Below are positions 20,851-21,373 of a stretch of DNA of 21,373 nucleotides, piece after piece. The stretch spans positions 1 through 21,373 of the forward strand of contig CAUHBW010000016.1 in the NCBI GenBank assembly GCA_959604115.1, written 5' to 3'. Position numbers and translations under genes: made by a program. Below the pieces are notes generated by a model that saw only the letters and a list, made by a program, of their open reading frames with translations, was not told the origin of the DNA and did not search any database. Source of the DNA: an uncultured Bilophila sp. Lineage in GTDB: Bacteria; Desulfobacterota; Desulfovibrionia; Desulfovibrionales; Desulfovibrionaceae. The first letter of the stretch is position 1. Every line of letters starts with the position of its first letter.

Positions 20851-21339
20851 ATGACTATTCCCTACGATCTGAACATTCTTGATCTGGTTCTCCTTGCGGT
20901 CATCGCTCTGTTCACGCTGCGCGGCGCGCTGCGCGGCTTTCTCGACGAAGTGGCGGGGCTGGTGGGCATCCTCGGCGGCGTCTGGCTGGCGGGACGCTAC
21001 TACGGAGAGTTGGGCCGGATTTTCTCGCACTACACGTCCTCGCAATGGGTCTACATCGTCGCCTACGTACTGATCCTGTGCATGGTGATGTTCGTCATCA
21101 GCATGTTCTCCCGCGCTCTGCACTCGTTCCTCAAGATGGCCTACGCCGACTGGATCAACCATCTCGCCGGAGCGGCGGTCGGCGGGCTCAAGGGCTTCCT
21201 CATTTGCGCGGTCATGGTGTCCCTGCTCACCTACTTCATCAACGACGCCGATTTCATCAAGACATCCCGCATGGTTCAGCCCATCAAGGAGCTTGTCGTC
21301 GTCTTCAAGCAGGCTTTGCCCGAGCAATACCGGAGGTAG
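20851..21339 (+). CDS. CvpA-family membrane protein
   Basis: A 162-aa protein with four predicted membrane segments (about 7-22, 31-49, 65-87 and 103-130) and the CvpA start pattern NILDLVLLAVIALFTLRGALRG, followed by FLDEVAGLVGILGG. CvpA proteins are linked to colicin V production in E. coli and to envelope stress or bile tolerance, but the molecular role is not settled. The ATG at 20851 lacks a good ribosome binding site. It follows qrc by almost 200 bases with a hairpin between, so it is probably a separate transcript. Confidence 0.85.
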   Translation: MTIPYDLNILDLVLLAVIALFTLRGALRGFLDEVAGLVGILGGVWLAGRYYGELGRIFSHYTSSQWVYIVAYVLILCMVMFVISMFSRALHSFLKMAYADWINHLAGAAVGGLKGFLICAVMVSLLTYFINDADFIKTSRMVQPIKELVVVFKQALPEQYRR

Positions 21340-21373
21340 AACAGAAAAAGATTGGAGGGGGGAAGGGGAAACT
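21340..21373 (+). repeat. G-rich gene-end tract
   Basis: GGAGGGGGGAAGGGGAAACT follows the CvpA stop codon after 15 bases and runs to the window end. Similar G-rich or C-rich tracts follow metY and qrcD, and one lies near the left att site. Confidence 0.4.

Overview
The window looks like a chromosomal segment of a sulfate- or sulfite-reducing Desulfovibrionaceae bacterium (Desulfovibrio/Bilophila-like). The evidence is a complete qrcABCD operon for the Qrc membrane complex, GC-rich coding sequence, and C-rich/G-rich tracts at the ends of several genes. The assignment rests on gene content only; no database was searched.

Left chromosomal part (1-5239): a tRNA-Glu(CTC) with promoter and terminator; a small RRM RNA-binding protein, an orphan ATP-grasp enzyme and an O-acetylhomoserine sulfhydrylase (metY), all on the minus strand; then a divergently transcribed type I methionine aminopeptidase (map) followed by two strong hairpins.

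Central island (about 5240-15186, roughly 9.9 kb): an integrative element inserted at the 3' end of tRNA-Ser(TGA). A tyrosine integrase lies beside the tRNA, and a near-copy of the tRNA 3' end is found at the other boundary. No capsid, tail, portal or lysis gene is recognisable, so it resembles a phage satellite or a small replicating island rather than a full prophage. Read from the integrase end it holds: the integrase; a 410-bp AT-rich stretch rich in palindromes; a possible plus-strand leader ORF with terminator; a minus-strand operon of AlpA regulator, small Cys-containing protein and Toprim/DUF927-like primase-helicase; a 230-bp array of 14 TGTCCAA heptamers with dyad symmetry (candidate replication origin); a 113-aa unknown; and an ERCC4/XPF-type nuclease. 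Next come plus-strand genes (Mor-like activator, a frameshifted HTH plus zinc-ribbon gene, a Rha-like protein), and finally a minus-strand operon of an excisionase-like HTH protein and four tiny overlapping genes of unknown function.

Right chromosomal part (15187-21373): tRNA-Ser(TGA) and its promoter; a long leader region; qrcA (hexaheme cytochrome c), qrcB (molybdopterin-family subunit), qrcC (16-Cys iron-sulfur protein) and qrcD (NrfD-like membrane subunit). In this family the complex passes electrons from periplasmic cytochrome c3 to menaquinone. A CvpA-family membrane protein closes the window.

Most interesting points: the symmetric iteron array beside a primase-helicase and an XPF-type nuclease in one operon; an apparent terminator exchange at tRNA-Ser caused by integration; a one-base frameshift in a G run of the HTH/zinc-ribbon gene; and a dispersed C-rich repeat family at gene ends.
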